This document shows, piece by piece, positions 5,072 to 7,853 of a DNA stretch of 7,853 nt; positions within the stretch are counted from its first letter, which is position 1, and each line of letters starts with the position of its first letter. Origin of the DNA: Thermoguttaceae bacterium (GTDB lineage Bacteria > Planctomycetota > Planctomycetia > Pirellulales > Thermoguttaceae); the NCBI GenBank assembly GCA_017549085.1, contig JAFYVO010000303.1, positions 1 through 7,853 of the forward strand, written 5' to 3'. Below the pieces are notes generated by a model, which saw nothing but the letters and a program-made list of their open reading frames with translations, was not told where the DNA came from and did not search any database. Both the position numbers and the translations under genes were made by a program.

Positions 5072-7198
5072 TCAAAGCCGCGATTCCGGCAAGAGGCGGA
5101 ACTGACGGCAAATCGCCTGCGCGATCTGTTCCGGATTCGTGCCTTTGCGGAGGCGAACGCAATCTTTGTTCGCTTCTTTGATTAATGTTGCAAACTCTTC
5201 CGAATGTTTGTGGCTGCACCAAGGGATGTAAATGAGGAACAAACGCGTGTCGTCGTCGCGCAGGAGACCGGCGAAGCGATCGAGCGAATCGCCGTGGCTC
5301 GTTTCCGACCAAAAAAGGCGAACGTTTAAATATTTTTCGAGTCGCGCTTGCAGGTGCGGCTGGGGCGTTCCCCCGACGAAAACGGCGCGCGTTCCGGCGT
5401 AACGGTCGCGAACCGCTTGAACGGCGGGGGAGTAGACGGCTTCCGGCGTTTCGAAGATCGTCGCCAACGCTTCTTCTTCGCGAATGCGAACGAGGTCGAT
5501 TTCCTGCACGACGCGCCCGAAAGCGTCGGTCGTTTGCGCTTCGTCCGGGATTTTGTCGACGTAATCGCGGAGGCGTTCGCGGAACCAAATGGAGGACGGC
5601 GGTTCGCGGAACGTTTCGCAAAGAGCCGTCGTCGCTTCGACGATTTTGTTCCAATCGTAAAGCGAGTTCGGGGCGGTCGCGATTTTTTTCAGGTGGAAGT
5701 CGATTTTGCCTTCGAGCGTTTTCCGTTCCTTAACGCGATTGCGCAAGGGAACGAGCTCTTCGGCCAGCGCGTCGACTTCAAAGGCGACGTTGAGGGATTC
5801 CGCGAAGGTTAAACGGTCGTTGAAGCGCAGGTTCGCGAGGAAAACGCCCCGCGGCCCGCAATAGCTTAAGAGCGACTCGTAAGCGGCGCGTTGCGTTTCG
5901 TCCGCGGATAAGGGAATGTTAAAGCGGGATAAAACGGATTTTAAGCCGCATTGAGCGTTGGCGGCCGCCTGCGCGACGCGAGTGAAGAACGAGTCGTGTC
6001 GTTGGTTGCGCGGCAGGTCGACGACTTGCGCGAAGAGCTCGAACGCTTTGGCCGCGACGTCGTAACATTGCGCCGATTCTTCCAGTTCGTCCGGCGCGAG
6101 TCGGCGCGAGAAGGAGCGGGGAAACGCCGACTTAAAACGCGTCGCTTGGTCTTCGTCTTGCGGAGCGGGGAAACCGTCGGCCAATCGACGGCAGTCTTGC
6201 GCGACGGCGCGAAGGCGAGCGACGAGTTCCGGGAAGTCGGGGAGCTCTTCGTCGGCGCGACGTTTAACGGCGGTCGCGTCGTCGTTTTCGGGGAGCGCGT
6301 CCTGGACGTCGGAGGAAGCGCCGCCGATATTTAGCGACTCCAACGCGGCGGCCGAGTCGACCGGGCGGTAATCCGGGTGCGTCTTGTGATAAAGCTTCGT
6401 CGCCGAATTTTCTTCGATCATCAAGATTTGCGGCGAAAGGAGGCGGCGGAAGTCTTCGCGTCGCGTCAAGAAAAATTCCGGCAATTCCGGGAAGCGAGCG
6501 GAAATTTTTTCGGTCGCGAGGTAAGCGGAGCAAGCGAGATCGTTCGCGAGAAGAAGCTCTTCGAGCGCGGCGTTCCAAGAGGGCGCGTCGAGTTCGAGCG
6601 CGCTGGGGCCCGTTTCCGGCGCGAGGGAGCAAAGGTCGTCGCTCGGCGTTTCGACGGGGGCGGACTCGGCGCTTGGTTCGGCGTTCGGCGCGGCGTTTTG
6701 GGACGCGATCGGGGCGTCGGCGGCGCGCCAAGAGGTCGAGTCGAGCGAATCCCAATCGACGCCGTCGTCCGCCAAGAGCGCGCGGAGGTCGTAAAGGCCT
6801 TCTAGGTTCGCTTCGAGGGCGGGCGAAACGTCGGCGGTCGTTAAAAGGACGCGTCGCGTTCGACCGGCGAGGGCGCGCGTCAACGCGAGCGGCTCCGGTA
6901 TCCCGAGCGCGAAAAGAAGCTCCGTCGCCGGCGACGCGGTCGCGAGCGCGGAGAAGAGAAGCGCCGTCGCTTGAACGTCTTCGTCGTCGGCGGGAACGAC
7001 TTCAAACCCGGCTTTGAGGAACTCGGACGCGGCGCAAAAACGGGAGGGCGCCAACGTCGCGACGCGGCGAACGACCGAGACGCCGCGCGTCGACGTTTCG
7101 CGTTCGAGCGCCGTTCGAATCGCGTCGAGAGACGTTAACGGGAAGGGCGCGTCGAGAATTTTGCCGGATAAAACGATGATCGCCGTTTCGTTGGACAT
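5072..7198 (-). CDS. Unrecognised 708-residue protein with C-terminal DUF2325-like domain
   Basis: I do not recognise this protein as a whole. Residues 1-143 alternate hydrophobic strands and helices (AIIVLSGKI, GFEVVPADD, ATELLFALG, RRVLLTTADV). This suggests a Rossmann- or NYN/PIN-like alpha/beta fold, but without the usual acidic catalytic residues. Residues 144-205 are an Ala/Pro/Ser/Asp/Glu-rich linker. Residues 206-272 could be a small winged-helix of OST-HTH/LOTUS type (weak). Another acidic linker precedes a mostly helical region (about 319-590). The C-terminus (603-698) starts AVFVGGTPQPHLQARLE and continues with a strand LFLIYIPWCSHKHSEEF and VRLRKGTN. This fits the pattern of DUF2325, a domain of unknown function: GG after the first strand, then a late hydrophobic strand ending in sH. 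No signal peptide or membrane segment is seen, so it is probably cytoplasmic. It lies 76 bases after moxR and 61 before tetR. The ATG at 7196-7198 has only a weak AAGAG upstream. Confidence 0.85.
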   Translation of the reverse strand: MSNETAIIVLSGKILDAPFPLTSLDAIRTALERETSTRGVSVVRRVATLAPSRFCAASEFLKAGFEVVPADDEDVQATALLFSALATASPATELLFALGIPEPLALTRALAGRTRRVLLTTADVSPALEANLEGLYDLRALLADDGVDWDSLDSTSWRAADAPIASQNAAPNAEPSAESAPVETPSDDLCSLAPETGPSALELDAPSWNAALEELLLANDLACSAYLATEKISARFPELPEFFLTRREDFRRLLSPQILMIEENSATKLYHKTHPDYRPVDSAAALESLNIGGASSDVQDALPENDDATAVKRRADEELPDFPELVARLRAVAQDCRRLADGFPAPQDEDQATRFKSAFPRSFSRRLAPDELEESAQCYDVAAKAFELFAQVVDLPRNQRHDSFFTRVAQAAANAQCGLKSVLSRFNIPLSADETQRAAYESLLSYCGPRGVFLANLRFNDRLTFAESLNVAFEVDALAEELVPLRNRVKERKTLEGKIDFHLKKIATAPNSLYDWNKIVEATTALCETFREPPSSIWFRERLRDYVDKIPDEAQTTDAFGRVVQEIDLVRIREEEALATIFETPEAVYSPAVQAVRDRYAGTRAVFVGGTPQPHLQARLEKYLNVRLFWSETSHGDSLDRFAGLLRDDDTRLFLIYIPWCSHKHSEEFATLIKEANKDCVRLRKGTNPEQIAQAICRQFRLLPESRL

Positions 7199-7274
7199 TG
7201 TCGCAGCTCTTGGGGGGAAGGCGTTGGGGGTTGGGAAAAAAGGGGACGCGGCGCGAAGACCGCGGCGGACGGAG

Positions 7275-7853
7275 TCAGTCGGGAGCGACGACGGTCGCTA
7301 AAATCTCTTCGACGATCGACTCGACGGCGCGACGTCGGCTCTCGGCGCGATAATTTTTCGGGACGAGCCGGTGCGCGAGAACCGGGACGGCGAGGGTTTT
7401 GACGTCGTCCGGAACGACGTAGTCGCGCCCGTCGACGAGCGCCGCCGCTCGAACCGCTTGCGCGAACGCGAGGGACGCTCGGGGACTCGCGCCGACCAAA
7501 ACGTCGGGGGAACGCCGCGTCGCGTCGACGACGTCGAGGAGGTAGTCGACGATTTCCGGCGCGATTTGCACTTCGCGAACCGCCGCTTGAATCGCGAGAA
7601 CTTCGTCGAGCGAAAGAACCGGTTGGAGCGAGTCGAGCGCCGGGGCTTTGCGGTTGGCGTCCAAGACGGCGCGCTCGGCGTCGCGGCTCGGATAGCCGAT
7701 CGAAAGGCGCATTAGGAAGCGGTCGAGTTGGCTTTCGGCGAGCGGGTACGTTCCTTCGAACTCGATCGGGTTTTCGGTCGCGACGACGAAGAAGGGGCGC
7801 GGGAGCGGACGCGTCGTTCCGTCGGAGGTTACTTGGCGTTCGCTCGTCGCTTC
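7275..7853 (-). CDS. moxR: MoxR-family AAA+ ATPase, C-terminal part (partial at window edge)
   Basis: The reading frame is open to the right edge of the window; an internal ATG at 7710-7712 is not the true start, because conserved sequence continues upstream of it. The visible 192 residues include the MoxR sensor-1 region: PFFVVATENPIEFEGTYPL, then AESQLDRFLMRL (about 20-50). The lid domain follows, with sensor-2 GASPRAS at about 121-127 and the family's typical DVKTLAVPVLAHRL. Walker A and B would lie outside the window. MoxR ATPases are chaperone-like hexamers thought to assemble or activate partner proteins, often with VWA-domain proteins encoded nearby. Here the next gene downstream is the 708-residue protein 76 bases away, a possible partner. 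The common ATQNPIE is ATENPIE here, a minor change. The stop is TGA at 7277-7275. Confidence 0.92.
   Translation of the reverse strand, partial: EATSERQVTSDGTTRPLPRPFFVVATENPIEFEGTYPLAESQLDRFLMRLSIGYPSRDAERAVLDANRKAPALDSLQPVLSLDEVLAIQAAVREVQIAPEIVDYLLDVVDATRRSPDVLVGASPRASLAFAQAVRAAALVDGRDYVVPDDVKTLAVPVLAHRLVPKNYRAESRRRAVESIVEEILATVVAPD

Noticed and set aside
1..7853. Mobile elements, CRISPR, phage or toxin-antitoxin genes
   Set aside because: No transposase, integrase, terminal inverted repeats, spaced direct repeats or phage-type proteins were seen, and base composition looks uniform apart from the AT-rich regulatory gap.

Overview
The window reads as bacterial chromosome with strongly biased composition: it is CpG-rich, with TCG/CGA/GCG words throughout. 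Gene content (a MoxR ATPase, a large unrecognised multi-domain protein, type II fatty-acid enzymes) and the long intergenic leader would fit a Planctomycetota-like genome. That placement is inference from style, since no marker gene fixes the taxon. Apart from the 3' tip of one gene at the left edge, every gene lies on the minus strand, so transcription runs right to left.

Region by region, in the direction of transcription. (1) 7853-7275: the C-terminal part of a MoxR-family AAA+ ATPase, cut by the window edge. (2) 7198-5072: a 708-residue protein I do not recognise as a whole. It has an N-terminal alpha/beta region, a low-complexity linker, a possible winged-helix segment, a long helical middle and a C-terminal DUF2325-like domain. 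(3) 5010-4423: a TetR-family regulator. (4) 4422-4084: a 339-base AT-rich intergenic region with a good sigma70-type minus-strand promoter, a 21-bp palindrome just downstream of the predicted start of transcription, and two more perfect inverted repeats. (5) 4083-196: a four-gene acyl cassette: acyl carrier protein, beta-ketoacyl-ACP synthase II (FabF), 3-hydroxyacyl-ACP dehydratase (FabZ-like) and an AMP-forming acyl-CoA/acyl-ACP ligase. (6) 138-102: a strong bidirectional terminator. (7) 1-70, plus strand: the last 22 residues of a probable hypoxanthine phosphoribosyltransferase, convergent with the cassette.

Working model: the TetR protein binds operator(s) in the 4084-4422 region and controls the acpP-fabF-fabZ-ligase cassette. 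ACP carries the chain, FabF elongates it, FabZ dehydrates the 3-hydroxy intermediate, and the ligase activates a free carboxylic acid, as starter or as salvaged product. Ketoreductase, enoyl reductase, malonyl transferase and KAS III are absent here and would have to come from elsewhere. Hairpins between acpP and fabF, after fabF, and between fabZ and the ligase suggest that expression is graded along the cassette.

The least explained item is the 708-residue DUF2325-like protein next to moxR. The most testable item is the TetR/promoter/palindrome arrangement.
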